64,000 nt of DNA, from NCBI RefSeq assembly GCF_000276665.1, contig NW_004955418.1:7947272-8011271 (forward strand), given 5' to 3'. A model generated the notes under the pieces. It did no database searches. It had not been told where the DNA came from and saw only the letters and a list, made by a program, of their open reading frames with translations. Numbering within the stretch: position 1 is the stretch's first letter; each line of letters starts with the position of its first letter. Positions 1-12,870 of the stretch are shown here, in pieces. Origin of the DNA: Chinchilla lanigera. Taxonomy: Eukaryota > Chordata > Mammalia > Rodentia > Chinchillidae. Both the position numbers and the translations under genes were made by a program.

Positions 1-778
1 CTATTTTACTGAAAAATTATTAACTAAGTGATGCTGAGTAATACTATTAGATTTCTGCACCTGGATCTATTTTTTTTCAATCAAATTTTCTCCCTCTGGG
101 GACATAGATATGGTCAGTGCACCAATATCAAGAGCCATTTCTAAAAATTTGATCTAGTGTTACTGTGAGAAAATTTCTTGTTTGTTTTTTTTTTTAAATT
201 ATCGCACATTTTCAAATGAACTGAAATTGAATGACTTAAATCAACTTTTTTTATACAAGTTATGCATTTTATCACATGCAACTTACAGTGGGAGAAAAGT
301 TTAATTTCGGACCATGATATATACTCTGGGGGACCTGTGAGTGCCTCATAATTTTTATCAAGTGGTAGTTTTGGATCATACTCAGGACAATGAAAATATT
401 TACACAAGATCGTGGAAAAGCCCTATAATATGCTATTTCCATTCACCTAACAGGTAGTTTAAAGTTCTTCAAACTTTGAGCAATACTTATTTATCCTGGG
501 TAATGCTTGCAAGTTTTTCTTATCCTTAGTTCTATAATTTTTTCCTATTTTTTCTTTTGTGACTTCAAGATTCCAAGTTTCTAAGCTGCAAAATTATGGA
601 ATTTAAAAAAAATACTCCTAATGTAAAGACCATCTTAGGTTAAGAAATATCTTATGCTCACTTCTGAGCTTTCTGATTGAGATTTCTTTGTTGCTCTGTG
701 CTTCTCAATTTACATATATAAATATTTATATTTCAATGAATTTGTTCAACATTGGAGTTATAGATATCTTCACAAAGA
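1..778. other. AT-rich spacer, no feature recognised
   Basis: I see no repeat family, gene or RNA here. The single short reading frame (141-407, minus strand) has low-complexity composition and no recognisable domain. The text is AT-rich with scattered T and A runs, as expected of intergenic or intronic mammalian DNA. Confidence 0.6.
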
Positions 779-835
779 AGTATATATATGTATATGTATA
801 TATAATATATTATATATAATATATACTTATATATT
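779..835. repeat. TA-rich simple repeat
   Basis: This is an imperfect alternating TA/TATG microsatellite. It is almost entirely A and T with occasional G, and it can fold on itself. Confidence 0.85.
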
Positions 836-950
836 CACCAGAATTGGATCATAGTACATCTTATCAGTCTACTCTTTTGTGTATCTAACATTCCTTTTTC
901 ATTTAAAAGTCCTTTTTGCCTCAATTTTTTTCCTCTGTTTGATTCTGATG

Positions 951-1036
951 TGCTGGGGATATAGCTCAGCAGCACAAGAACCTGCCTAGCAAGTGCAAGG
1001 TCCTGAGTTCAATTCCCAGTACCAAAAAAAAAAAGA
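951..1036 (+). mobile_element. ID-type SINE (tRNA-Ala-derived)
   Basis: The body opens with gctggggatatagctcag (A-box region of the RNA polymerase III promoter). It continues through a tRNA-like core to a B-box-like gagttcaattccc and ends in a 12-base A run. A 10-bp flanking duplication is visible: gattctgatg at 941-950 and gattcagatg at 1037-1046, one mismatch. This supports insertion by L1-driven target-primed reverse transcription. The box changes suggest a moderately old copy. Confidence 0.88.
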
Positions 1037-1046
1037 GATTCAGATG

Positions 1047-4000
1047 AATTCTCTACTTCTTAAGTTTTCTTGTGAAATTCAGATAGTTCCTATATACTAA
1101 TATTTAACATTAGGCACTAATGTGTATTTCTGTGAAGGAATGCTTGCATTCACTGTCCAGTACTTAACAGAACAAAAGGTATCTATGGTAGTACACCAGG
1201 TAAATTCTTAAGGTGACTGTGATCATATTCAGAATTACCTCACAGCAAAAATCTGGCGAGTATCCTAAAGAAAACCTTCTAATAAAAACAAGTGGTAATG
1301 TACATTTAATCAGCTTAATAAAGGTGAAGACATTTGGATCAAGATTCTTCTACAATCAAACCTGAAAGAAATATTTGCCTTATTCTGGTTTATACTTGTA
1401 CAACCATTAGATGTAGAAAAAAATGTACTCATAATACTTGTTGAGCAAATGCAAAGATGAAAAAATGAAAACATTCATTTCAAGTAATATTTTTGGATTA
1501 TTATTTAGGAAGGAAATAAATTCTCCATTATTTCCTGCCCAGATAATTGCTGACTACTCTCATGCAACACTATAAGAATTTTCAATTTAATATGTACTTA
1601 TAGTTAGAAAATTTTTGAATTGGGCAAAATATAAAATATTTTGTCTACAAAATTAATTTATATGTCAAAGAGAACTTATTACATACATGATGATAGTAAT
1701 AATGGTCATATGGATAAAGCTATTCATCACTCTGATATACGATACACATAAAACAGAGGTCATTCAGTTCTTCTGAAAGGTTTTATTTACATATGTTTAA
1801 AGAAGTTCTCTCTTTCACATGATATTGACCAAGATTTCTGATGTAGAAAATGAAAAAAACTCTTTAAATTTAAGTGTTTCTTAAGTGTAGTGGAATACTC
1901 ATACCAATTTTAAAATACTTTTGACAGTTTCACTACATTTTTAGATTAAATTATTTATATATTTCTTTTAAAAAGTTAAAAAATTGTTCTTTTTAATCAG
2001 AACTACTTTAAATATGTATTTCTCTTTATAAACTAATATTACTTTAAAACTATTTTCCTAATGATGTATATTTTTTTCCTAACATTGATGTTTTCTTGTA
2101 AGAATTATGTTTGCTTTTAACCACTTCCTCTTTTTATACGTACTGTTTGCTTCAGAAATCAATGAAAATTTGACATTATATTCCCCAAATAATTAAAATA
2201 AAAATGTCCTTATTCTTATTGAGCAGCTACCTAGCCTATGTAGCATAATTTTCCCCTTTTCAAATATGTAATATGTACTCCAATTATACGTGAAATGTTT
2301 CTATTTTAGTCACAATATTTGCAATAGTCAGCTGTACCTGCCTCCTTTAAGTAGTTACATACTAAATCTGACATTTCAAACTAGTAGCAATGATAGATTT
2401 AAAACTGTGGCGTGACCTTTTAGTCTTAGCCAGTTTTTTTTTTCTTATTATTATTACTTGCTTCTATTTAAATACTGGATATTTAACAAAAAATTCAGGT
2501 TTTATAATTCTCAAAAAATTGTGCTCTCTACTGCATCTAGGTCCACCTGACGTTATTTCAAATGAGCAGTCTTCTCTCTGTTAGGACCAGTGCACTGTAC
2601 TTACCTACCCAGGATTTTGCTTGCACATAAATTATTGATGAACTGTGATGGGTATTTGAGTTTGTAATCTTTGATTAGAACCTGTCTTTTTCAGCTAAGT
2701 CCCAGTCTAGATTCCAGGTGCTCTTTAAACGCTTCCTGACATCTAGAGTCTAGCAATCATTTCTGTCTGCCTAGCGCTCTTCTTATTTAAAGACTAATAC
2801 GGAATTTAGTGTAATCATGCTATTTTAGCTAAATCCTCAGTCTCCCAGGTGGATTATAAATCTATTAGGCAGATGGGCTATATTTTGCATCAATCTATAT
2901 CCTGACTCTTCAGTACAATGCTTTGAACACACATATTTTAAATAGAATCCTTCTATTTTACTCATGCTTACCATTGAGGGAAGCAAATATCTATATTTCA
3001 AAATAGAAATTCATGTCAAAATAATTTGTATTATACAGATTTGGGCATTTTATGTATATGTCTTTTTCTAAAATGTATTATGTGACTAGCTCAGAAGCAG
3101 ACAAGAAAACACTTCCTTTAATTTCAGGCAATCATGCTCAAGTACTTAGTTTTGGTTCCAATCAGATAAGGTAATATTTTCAAGTAATTTGCAGGCTAGA
3201 GATTCAAGAAAATAATGAAGGAAGTTGCCAGAGGTATCGTTTTTTGGCAACAAGAATCTGCTTGTGACTCAGTTGTAATCCATATATACTATGGAAATAC
3301 AATGAAAATTTCAGAGGACATGTAGTACTTCATGAAAATTGGAGTTTTATTTTGTCATTAAAGGAAAATATAGAGATATAAAATCAGGAATGCAAAAAAA
3401 TTAAACTACATATAGTGTAGGAGTTCAAACCTCTAAACTAGAGTTGAAATTGTGACTTTAGATTTTTCAAATGCAGTTTAGGTACTTTTTCTAAATTATA
3501 AGGTATAGATTTTATATATATGCAAATTCAAGCTTATTTGATTGACAAAATGAAACACATTTGAGGACAACATTTTAGATACTTTCAAACTGCATTAGAA
3601 TTATTCTGAAAGTGTTAGTTTGGCTTCTGCACTTTCACACAAATGCATACATTTTGTCTACCATCCCTGTCATCATATATTCAGAAAATTAAAAGGTCCC
3701 GGTGCCAAATTGAATAACCCTGAAATTCCGGTGCATTAAGAAAGCAGAGCTGAACTTTTGGTTGATCAGTAATCAACCACACCAATATCACATTTCAACT
3801 ACAATTTGGGTCATCTATGCATTTCACTAATATAGAGAGGGAAATAAAATAGAGTTTTAATAAGTATTTCTAGAATTAGACAATAATCACATTGTTTAAT
3901 CACTAATTACATGACATAATGGTAAGTATGAGAGTTGTAAAATTCTTGATGATTTCCTTCAAGGTTTTCATTACCTTTCCTATTCATCATTCCTCTGGCA

Positions 4001-4539
4001 ATATATTTTATTCCAAACTAATGTGAATGAATTTTGCTGAATTAATTTGCCCTTTCCAATCTCTCAGAAAAATCCCTCTTTAAGGCAAATGTGATGTATT
4101 TTTTAACACAGTCAAAAATGTTTAAAGAAAGGAAAATCACCACAAGCAGAATTAGAAAAATTCCTGCAGGGGAATAAATATGGTCTGATGATGTAGAAGG
4201 ACACTGGAGTGGGTTGTCTCTAAACTGACCTTGGATCTAAATTTTGGGAGCTTATTTTCTTACAGGGAAGAGAGAGGTGACTTTTGTTATGGATGTCACA
4301 ACTGTTCAAACTCTGATTGCAGACAAACATTGTACTGTTCGCTAAACTGTAGTGAGTCTCCTATGAGCCCTCTTCTGCATTAAGCTTCCAACTTGCTTTG
4401 TTAAAAACTACAAAATCTCTACAAATTTTTCACCCAAAACCCTTTCTCTGGAAGGAGGCTTGTCAGGAATAGAGTAGTTTTCTATTGTACCAGGCCACAT
4501 TCTTAGAGTAATCAGGAATCTTAGTGACTGTTTGATCCT
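1047..4539. other. AT-rich spacer, no feature recognised
   Basis: About 3.5 kb of AT-rich DNA in which I recognise no repeat family. The one reading frame of note (2390-2584, plus) encodes a hydrophobic 64-residue string in T-rich sequence and looks accidental. Very old, diverged repeats could be hidden here. Confidence 0.5.
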
Positions 4540-5310
4540 TTAAAGGGTCTTATTCTCCCCTTTCTTTAAAGGGCAGAACAACTGATGAACATGCAAGTTT
4601 ATCATTTATTTAAGACAAAAGAATAAGTAAAGAAAAAAAAGCACAAAAGAAGTGCTTATGAAGAAAAAATTCCTTGAAAAGAAGTGCTCTGCAGAGCAAG
4701 TGCAGGCCAGTTACTGCAGAAGTTCACGCTAGAGAGTGCAGAGCAGGCCTGGAAGGCGGCTCCCAATCTTGTATATCCACCATGTTTATGCCTTCTTTGT
4801 GTGTCAGGTCTAAGTAATCCCTTCAGAAACTCACTTTTGCTCATGTCCGAAGATTGGTATGAAGTTCAGGGCTTGGCTTGACCTAGAGCCAGAATATTGC
4901 TATCAGGCGTAGGCACTGTTTGATCCCATGAAGTTCCCCTGCAGGGAGAACAGCAGACCACTTCCCCAGCCAGTTTGCTATGCATTAGTCTCCTGCTTCA
5001 GGGTGACCCTTGTTCCCTTTAAAGTGTAGACACTCTTTGTTCTACTCAACACTTGAAGATAGGGCCTTTGTCTTCAGTCTCTATGGGAGGTAAGAGGCTA
5101 ACAGATAAATACCACTCAGATGGTCTGGTCCTGTGGGCCACTTCCCTTTCTGCTGTGAATAAATTTCTGCTTCTGACCCTTTTGAAGACCCTGTAGTTCA
5201 AACACCTACTCCTCTCTGCACCAGTTGAAATTTTCAGTTGATGAACGCTTTTCCCAGTTGCAGTAGTTTATTGCCGAATAAAACTGTCTTCACCACATTA
5301 AGTTTATGAT
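4540..5310. other. GC-richer block, possibly an old retroviral LTR
   Basis: Base composition rises clearly above the flanks, and the block carries two polyadenylation-type signals: gtgaataaa near 5154 and gccgaataaaa near 5273. GC-richer DNA ending in an AATAAA signal and pyrimidine-rich text resembles an endogenous-retrovirus LTR. I could not match a family or find paired TG/CA ends or a target duplication. Two short frames here (4656-4844 minus, 4684-4881 plus) overlap on opposite strands and look accidental. An unrecognised retrocopy or a regulatory block are alternatives. Confidence 0.3.
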
Positions 5311-5448
5311 TTTATTTGCCTTTGACATGGTCAATAAAAAAAATGGAGAAGGAAACTACATTACTTATCATCACTCAGAAAAAGGTGAAGAGGTTTGTAT
5401 CCTGTACTAACAGGGAGGAAAAGACACGTGGATGCATGCGCATGTGCA

Positions 5449-5476
5449 GACACACACACACACACACATGCACACC
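5449..5476. repeat. (CA)n microsatellite
   Basis: About nine uninterrupted CA units at 5451-5468, followed by an imperfect extension. This is an ordinary dinucleotide microsatellite. Confidence 0.9.
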
Positions 5477-5688
5477 ACAAAACTTTGTAAAAATTGTAAG
5501 AAATTTTTAAGTGAAAATGCATAATACATATGTGAAGTCATTTTTATTAGCTAGAATATATTGAAAAAGGGGGAAATTAAACCCACACAAGATTATTGAA
5601 AATTTAAAAGGGGAAAAAACAGGATTAAAGAAATAAATATGAAAAAATAATAACGGTAAATAAACCTCAAGCAAAAGCGAGAGAATGA

Positions 5689-5960
5689 TTAAAAAGGAGG
5701 AAGCAGAGGAGGAGGAGAAGAAGCAGAAGAGGGAAAGAAGAAAAGGAGAAGGAGAAGGAGATGGAGGAGGAGGAGAAGGAGGAGAAAGAGAAAGAGAAGG
5801 AGAAGAAGAAGAAGAAGAAGAAGAAGAAGAAGAAGAAGAAGAAGAAGAAGAAGAAGAAGAAGAAGAAGAGGAAGAGGAAGAGGAAGAGGAAGAGGAAGAG
5901 GAAGAGGAAGAGGAGGAGGAGGAGGATGGGGAAGAAGAAAGAAAAGAAAAAAGAAAGGAG
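5689..5960. repeat. Long polypurine tract: (GAA)n, (GGAAGA)n, (GGA)n
   Basis: The plus strand is almost pure purine. From 5763 to 5926 there are 164 purines without interruption, and after one T at 5927 a further 33 follow. Within it are a GAA block (about 5799-5867), a hexamer GGAAGA block (about 5868-5911) and a short GGA block. The minus-strand serine-rich frame (5507-5977) and the plus-strand glutamate- or lysine-rich frames here are simply translations of this repeat. Mirror-symmetric polypurine of this type can form triplex H-DNA. Confidence 0.93.
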
Positions 5961-7077
5961 TTAAGGACTGGTGGCATTTAATGAAAATATTAGTACAATC
6001 TTTTTAAAATCTAGAGTATTTTTTAAGAATAAAGAGAAAAGTTAAGATGAAATTAAATAAATATGTCTAAATGTAAAAGAAGAGATAATTGGGAAAAGAA
6101 TACTATATTTCTAAAATTGAAAGTAAATTTACTATATTTTGACAATTGCTAATCCAGTCCCCAGTTTCAAGGGTGGGGTTTTTGCTATAAGAAAACTTTC
6201 ATTATAGAACTAATGATTTAGTTTAGGAGTGGTGATAGCTATGATACAAAAACAATTCTTTTTTCCTAGAGGAAAAATGTTCATGTTATTTGAATAGATT
6301 ATGTTGTACTTAGAATACATATATATGTATATATATATATACATATATCATTGATTATTGTTATATATTAGGCTATCGCTGGAATTATAAGGATACATAG
6401 AAAAATGATGAAGTAAAGACATTTTAAGGAAGTAGATACTAAAGATGAGAACTGAGGTGCATAATAAATCTATCCTGTAGACTACATTATCTATAGACTG
6501 TTTTTGTGGATGCTATTTGATTTTGGTTTTAATTATCTACCTTATATTCTTTCAAATACAAACTTCAGTGGGTGAGTTGATGTCAGTAGATGAGACAAAC
6601 CTTAAGAGTGCATAAAGGTTATGAGGGGAAAACAGAAAGTGAATGATCAGCACAAGTTAAAATATAGGGATTGAGTGTGAAAGATTTACACAGTTTGGAG
6701 GAGAGACAAGACATGTTTTTCAGGCAGTATACATAATATTTCAGTCTATATTGTGTATGTACTATACACTTTCTCCATTTACATTTATATAATTGCTTTT
6801 ATATACATACATACACAGACTCATGTACATATAAATAACCATATATTAGAAATGACCAACAGGTTGGTGACAAAAATAAGGGGATTGAATGTTTGAGAAA
6901 GACACAAAGTAAATGGTAAATTTTCACTGGTGAAAATGTTATCAATGTGTACTTCTCTGAGAAACTATTCTCAAAATTCAAAGCAAGAATTATACTTTGC
7001 TTTTCTCAACTAATTTAAGCATTCTAATCCATGCCTGACAGCCCCATTGTAATATATGCTGAATATTTTATTTTTCA
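5961..7077. other. AT-rich spacer with TA microsatellite
   Basis: No gene or named repeat recognised. A TA-rich microsatellite lies at 6317-6348 and a weaker TATATACA stretch near 6800-6815. The rest is AT-rich text without structure that I can assign. Confidence 0.5.
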
Positions 7078-7093
7078 TGAAAACTTAAATTTT

Positions 7094-7236
7094 GTTTTTT
7101 TGAGATAGAGTCTCACTATGTAGTTCAGGTCAGCCTTGAGCTCACTGTGTAGCTCAGGCTGGCCTTGAAATTGTAGCTATCCTCCTGCCTCAGCCTCCTG
7201 AGTGCTAGGATTATAGGTGTGTTCCATCACAATTGG
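7094..7236 (-). mobile_element. B1 SINE, antisense, with target duplication
   Basis: Reading antisense, the T run is followed by gagatagagtctcactatg, the repeated tagttcagg / tagctcagg halves of the B1 internal duplication, and cctcctgcctcagcctcc near the 5-prime end. Flanking duplication of 20 bp: 7078-7097 and 7237-7256 differ at one position. B1 is derived from 7SL RNA, lacks protein and was mobilised by L1. Confidence 0.93.
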
Positions 7237-7534
7237 TGAAAACATAAATTTTGTTTGGAGAAGAAAATTCCACAAGCATTGGAGATTTATGTCACATATT
7301 TAAACAGCTCTAATGTCTTCATATTTATCCATTTCTACTATTTTTGCACTTTTAACAGGGATAGTTTTAGAAAAACTTAATTTTATGTAAGTGAAGTTTG
7401 ACAGGTATAGTACCAATCATTTATGTTCAATATAGTTTTATATTATGGCCTTGACATAGGTGTATATTTGAAATTTTATATATTTGTACCATGTATATGC
7501 ATACACACGCAAAGATTTTAAGACATCACACTAC

Positions 7535-8185
7535 ATCAGTACATGCACACCAATATGTATAACAGCAAAACTCGTAATAGCTAAATCCTGGAAACAGCCT
7601 GCACACCCATCAACAGATGACTGAATAAGAAAAAATGTGGTTTCTATATACAATGTAATACCACTCTGCTATAAAGAATGACAGACTTGAGACCTTTGTT
7701 GGAAAGTGGATTCAAGGGGAAAATATAATGTTGAGTGAAACAAAGCAGACACAGAAGCTTAAATACCAGATGGTAGCTCTCATTTGGGTGAGGAATGCAC
7801 AAAGACAACAGCAAAGGATGGGTGGGAGTGGACCAGATGTATCTCCTGAGATGAGAAAGTGGTCCAAGAGAAAAAGCAAGAGGGGTGAGGAGAAGAGGAA
7901 GATGCCATAGATAGAATAGAGATGTGCCTCGTACAGGAACCTAATAACCTCAGCCAATGTAAACATTACATGTGGTGACATGGGCTAAGAGTAATAATAC
8001 CAAGAAGAATGAAAACTGGGATAGAGGATTTGAAGGAGAAGGAGGGAGGGGGGAGGGAAGAGGAAGGGGATTTTTAAAGAAAGAAACAACCTGTGCTATG
8101 CACATGTAATCACTCCCCAAGATGATTGTAAACCACATGAGCTGCAAGCATGTACTAGTAAAATGGAAAAGAATTAAAAAGCGTA
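7535..8185 (+). mobile_element. LINE-1 3-prime fragment (end of ORF2 plus 3-prime UTR)
   Basis: The text follows the conserved end of L1 ORF2 in sense orientation: aatagctaaatcctggaaac, cccatcaacagatgactgaa, then the stretch ending ataaagaatgacag and gtgaaacaaagcagacacag. A purine-rich 3-prime UTR follows (7860-8070) and an A-rich end near 8160-8180. It is truncated at the 5-prime side, has no open ORF2 and is an inactive copy. Confidence 0.85.
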
Positions 8186-8575
8186 GCTATGTTACACATC
8201 AAGCTCAAAAATATTATTAGTTCAGAGGATAATGGACAGAAGGGAACTCAGGGGGAAAGCAAAACTGAAAAGATATCTGATTCTGATTTTATTTTATGGA
8301 TAAATATATCATTTATATTTTATATGTGATATTTTATATATGATATGTATCATATATATAAAAAATATGTTTTTTAACATTTTAAAACTCTGGAGGATGG
8401 GTACATGGGTGAATATAATATTAGTTACTATCATTTTATAAATACTATTGACATAAAATATGTGCATATGAAGGTATACTTTATAATATTTTAAAATTGA
8501 ATCTTGTAGTTGCATCACTGATAAAATAGAACTAACTTGATGTAAGAGGTAATAATGTTGGTGACCTATTAGAAT

Positions 8576-8729
8576 TTTTTTCTTTCATCTTTTTGAGACA
8601 GGGTCTCACTATGCAGTTCAGGTGGCCCTTGATCTCACTTTGCAGTCCAGGCTGGCCACAAACTTGCAATGATTCTCCTGCTGCATCTCCCTAGTACTGG
8701 GTTTAGAGAAGTGCACCACCATGCCTGGC
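8576..8729 (-). mobile_element. B1 SINE, antisense, with target duplication
   Basis: Contains ttttgagacagggtctcact, both halves of the B1 internal duplication (gcagttcagg and gcagtccagg) and a 5-prime end reading caccaccatgcctggct. A direct repeat tgttggtgac(c/t)tatta flanks it at 8556-8571 and 8730-8745, with one mismatch. Confidence 0.93.
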
Positions 8730-8745
8730 TGTTGGTGACTTATTA

Positions 8746-10714
8746 AAAGTTTCTATTTCAAAATTTCTGGTTCTTTATTTTTAAAGCAAGCATTAACAGT
8801 TCCTGCCATGTATAGTTGATTAAAAATTGAGGCAACATACTCAAAATTCCTGAAATACAGAAGATAATTCACAAATAATAATTCTTCTCCCATGAAGAAA
8901 TTTCCAGTTACTTTTATTGATGTTTCTAGAGGACAAGAAGAGTTTTATTGCCTTGCTCTTTTTCATCTCAATTAAGTAATTATTCTAAAGATATTCTATG
9001 TTCTTCTAGAATACTGGGCAATATCACAGTTTAGTATTTAAAAATCTCAATGGGAGATATGCCAAGGAAATGTCTTCAGAGTGGGGTGTTACAAATCCGC
9101 AGTAAATTGACAAGAATTTAAGTACAAAAATATTTAAAATGTTATAGTCATTTAACTTGCTAATGTGTTTGAGCTATGATATTTCTTGTTTCCTACCATT
9201 TGAATATTATAGGTCATTATCAGCTCAGGTTTAGTCTCAAAATCTTACTTTTATTTAAACTGAATTTGAATTATTTACTTTCTTGTTTGTATTAAAATCA
9301 TACACCTCTTTAAAAGCAAGCATTAGAAAATGCAAATTTTATAATGGACAGATTTGTTATGGTAATATATATTTTTTCTTTCTGGGAAATACTGAAGTTA
9401 GGGATGTCATGCCAATAGTATTCAAGGTGGCAAACTGGCTTTCAAAATACCTTTACCTTTGAGAATTTGTCCTTTTCAGTGTGATCTGTGACTGATATTT
9501 AGTAATATGTTGCCGTGTTGGGAAAAAAGGGACAAAAAGTATGTAAGTACTGGGATCCAATATTGCATATCAAGGTACTTTCATTCTTACAGGTGAATTT
9601 TTATTTATGCTTTGATATATAAATGTCACATCATATATCTTACAAAGGAAGTAGTGTTTTGACAAGGCAGGAAATTGCACATTAAAATGTATTTTACCTA
9701 AACATACACATTTATGTGTGCTCTCCCTCACTGTCTCTGTTTTGAATTTGAAAACTAGCTATGGAAGTATAGTTAATTTTAAAATATTTTATTAGATCCT
9801 ACCTAATGAATAGAAACGTACTCACAAAGGATGCCTTGTGTTGGGACTATTTAAAGCAGTAAATCCACTTCCTAATGTTGTAACACTCCTACTATCTGTA
9901 TCCCATGGCTTTCTAGTAATTGTAATCTGCTTTACCCCCCGTGTTAGAGATATAATTATGCTAACAGCTTTCCTACACAGGCACCATACATTGCCATTAT
10001 GAACCAGCTTCATTTAATTAGCATCATGTAGTAAATTAGCAGTTATAAGGACTGCTGGGTACAAGGGGATCTCCACTTTCTCACCATTTACTTAATCCTC
10101 TGTCAATGTTAAGATTACTGTTCACTGAGTTCCATGGTAAAATCATCATCACCCTCCTTAGATGTTCTGATCAGCATTTGTATGGATTTAGAGCTAACAG
10201 TGAGGATTTAGCAAGCAGCCCAAGAGTTAGGATTACTGAAATCCCATCCTGCTCCTGGTTGGAAACACACAAGAATGCAGAGAGACAATGTCCACGTGAA
10301 TGAATTCTTTTTTCCTTTTTAAGCAGAAGTTTAAAAGAAAAAACTTCACAAAAAGAGTACTTGCTATTAGCTGGGGAGAAAACGGAAATCCAAAGTGTTT
10401 CTTTCGAAATGGAAGTTCCCAGATTTTATTAGCATTTAATGTGAAGACTTGTTGGTGCCTAGTGGTAGTGAGCAAGAAGTAAAGTTAAATTGCATTATTA
10501 CTTACCTCATCATTGAGCTTACAGTGCATTGTGAAGATAAGTAATAATTTCTGGGTTGGTTTAGTCCGTGTGACTGGTAATTTACAGTGACTCTACTTTG
10601 TGAAGAATTATTTTCAGTGTAGCAAAAGTACGAATTTTGGTCTAAAAGTATCAGTATTAGAAGGTTAAAAAAATTTAGAGTGAGGAAAGTTTCTCATTAC
10701 ATCACTCTGAACAA
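8746..10714. other. Largely non-repetitive spacer
   Basis: I recognise no repeat family in these 2 kb. The part from about 9820 to 10480 is less AT-biased than the rest, lacks low-complexity runs and contains homeodomain-like TAATTA/ATTAGC words near 10015-10040. The short frames at 9822-10013, 10106-10303, 10233-10475 and 10300-10482 overlap in conflicting frames and look accidental. Confidence 0.5.
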
Positions 10715-11525
10715 AGAAATCAAGGCCATCAGGAAATGCAGTGACATTCCCCATTCCTAGATAAGCAAAATAGCTGTACTCTCCAAAGTGATACGCAGAT
10801 TTAATGCAATCCCAATTAAACACTAACACATTTTTCATATACTAGAAAAAAATAGTTCTGAAATTCATATAGAACAAGAAGAGACCCAGAATAGCAAATT
10901 CAATACTAGGTAGTAAAAGCAAAGTAGATAGAACCACAATCTCAGGCTTGAAGTTATACTACAAAGCTGTGATGATTAAAGCAGCATGGTACTGGCACAA
11001 AACTGAGCTTGTGGATCAACAGAAGAAGCAGAAGCAACCCTAGGCACATACAACTGTTTTATGTTTGACAAAAGGGCAAAAAATATACACTGGAGGAAAG
11101 AGTGGTCCTGGGAACTTGGATGTCCATGGGAGAAGACTGAGTCTAGACCCATATATTGCACCATATACTAAACTAAAATTAAATGGATGAAGATCTAAGC
11201 ACTAAAACAGATAATTTAGTCTACTGGAAGACAATATAGGTATATCTCTGGTAGACATAGGCATAGGCAAAGATTTTTTGCTCCCCTGTGGCACAAGAAA
11301 TAATAATGTGACTCAAAGAACAGGCTCATCAAATTAAGAAGCTTCTAAACAGCTTCCAAAAGCAAAGCGAACAGTGAACAGAATAGAGACAACATACAGA
11401 ATAGGAAAGGGTTTTTTTTTTCACACATTTCTTAAACTAAGGACTAACATCTAGGAGATGCAGAGAACTCAAAAAATATCAGTCCACCAAATTAAAAAAA
11501 AAAAAATTTAAAAAATTGGCGACAT
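10715..11525 (+). mobile_element. LINE-1 ORF2 fragment, sense
   Basis: The sequence follows the region of ORF2 downstream of the reverse-transcriptase core: agatttaatgcaatccca, then aactgagcttgtggatcaac, gtttgacaaaagggcaaaaa, gaaagagtggtcctgggaac and taaattaaatggatgaagat-like words. Numerous frame breaks make it a dead copy. Both ends are truncated, so boundaries are approximate. An A-rich run lies near 11494-11515. Confidence 0.85.
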
Positions 11526-12870
11526 CTCCAGAACAGGCAAGAAGCTCCTAGAACACTGTCTTTTTTCCAGACGGTCAGGTCTCTGTGACCCTCAGCTTTC
11601 ACAGCTGGACAATGTCACTGTAGTATTCACTTTCATACCCCTCATACCTCTCAGGGAAATAACAGTGATCTGACTCATGCCTCTTTCAAGGTCATTGATA
11701 TCCTGCTTAAGGGAGTACTTTTTCCCACAAGGCTACAAAAGGGTAAGAATACAAAAGCTCACAGAAGGGTAGTCACTTGACATGCCTGGTCCTCAAACCC
11801 ACACTGCTGGTGCAGAGGAATACAGCTATGCACCATATACTGGCTTCCCCTGCATTTTGTGGCTGTACATTGAGCGTTGTCACTGCTGCTTTGGGATAAA
11901 GTGTTTCTAGTAAGTGCCAAGACAGCAAATGGCACGAGTAATATGTGTCAAATAATTGCCAGTTGTGAGGGGAATGTTGGTTGATCAATGGAAGATGGAA
12001 GTGGATTGGGTAAAACCTCTTATTTTTTCCTCTGGTCAGATTCTTTCGAGAGAGTTGTTCATGAGTTTTCTGTGAAGATATTCATCCTCTCCTCATTTCT
12101 CATTTCCTCTCAGTCTTGCTTCCTTTGGAATTTACTCTGCATATAGCAATACCAGATAAAGTGACAGGCTCAATTTTTCCAGGCAACTAATTAAGCTAAC
12201 TACCCAGCTAAAGAGAATGCCCAAATTTCAGTCCAACCAGCTTGATGTCAGAAACAGTATACTAAGCTTGACTTGTTTTGTTGTTGTTAGAAAACTCCTC
12301 TCCACTTTAGTCAGGTCATAGTGATACATTTCATGTAATGAAACATACTTTTTTTTGTTTCAAATCCTGTGATATTAGGAAATTAAAAACGTGAAAAATT
12401 TTTAAAAATCCATGTTGTTTTTATGAAAAAATATAACTGTGCAATAGTAAGGAAAATTATAATTTAAAAAAGAATAAATAACTAATATAATGACAAGAGC
12501 CCTGAAAAAAATTAATATGCCTTGCACCTATTCCTGCTGTAAAAATTCAGTTTAAAAACTGAGATTATAATAATGCCCTTGAATATAAGAAAAAATCTCA
12601 AAAATTTTTTAGTGTATTCTGCATAAAGAATGGAGGCAAGCTTTGTGGAAAATTTTCATTCAAACAATTTGAAAATCTTGATGACTAGTTTGAGCATCGA
12701 TACTTAATTTGTCATACCCTCAAATATATGACCATGTAGAATACCTTAGTTCTTTAGGTTCAAGATCATATTTAATCTTGTCTTCCTTAAGGCACTAAAT
12801 AAATATTTCCATTTGGCATCCTGAAATATGTACAAGGGTACTCTGATCGGCCAGAAAATATCAGATAATG
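11526..12870. other. Spacer, no feature assigned
   Basis: The first 550 bases (to about 12080) are more GC-balanced and could be an old LTR or the diverged continuation of the neighbouring repeat, but I cannot match them. The remainder is AT-rich with no recognised element. The minus-strand frame at 11773-11988 (71 codons) has no recognisable domain. Confidence 0.45.

Noticed and set aside
5507..5977. 156-codon minus-strand frame with a long serine run, and plus-strand glutamate- and lysine-rich frames
   Set aside because: They are direct translations of the GAA/GGAAGA repeat; all frames of such a repeat lack stop codons.
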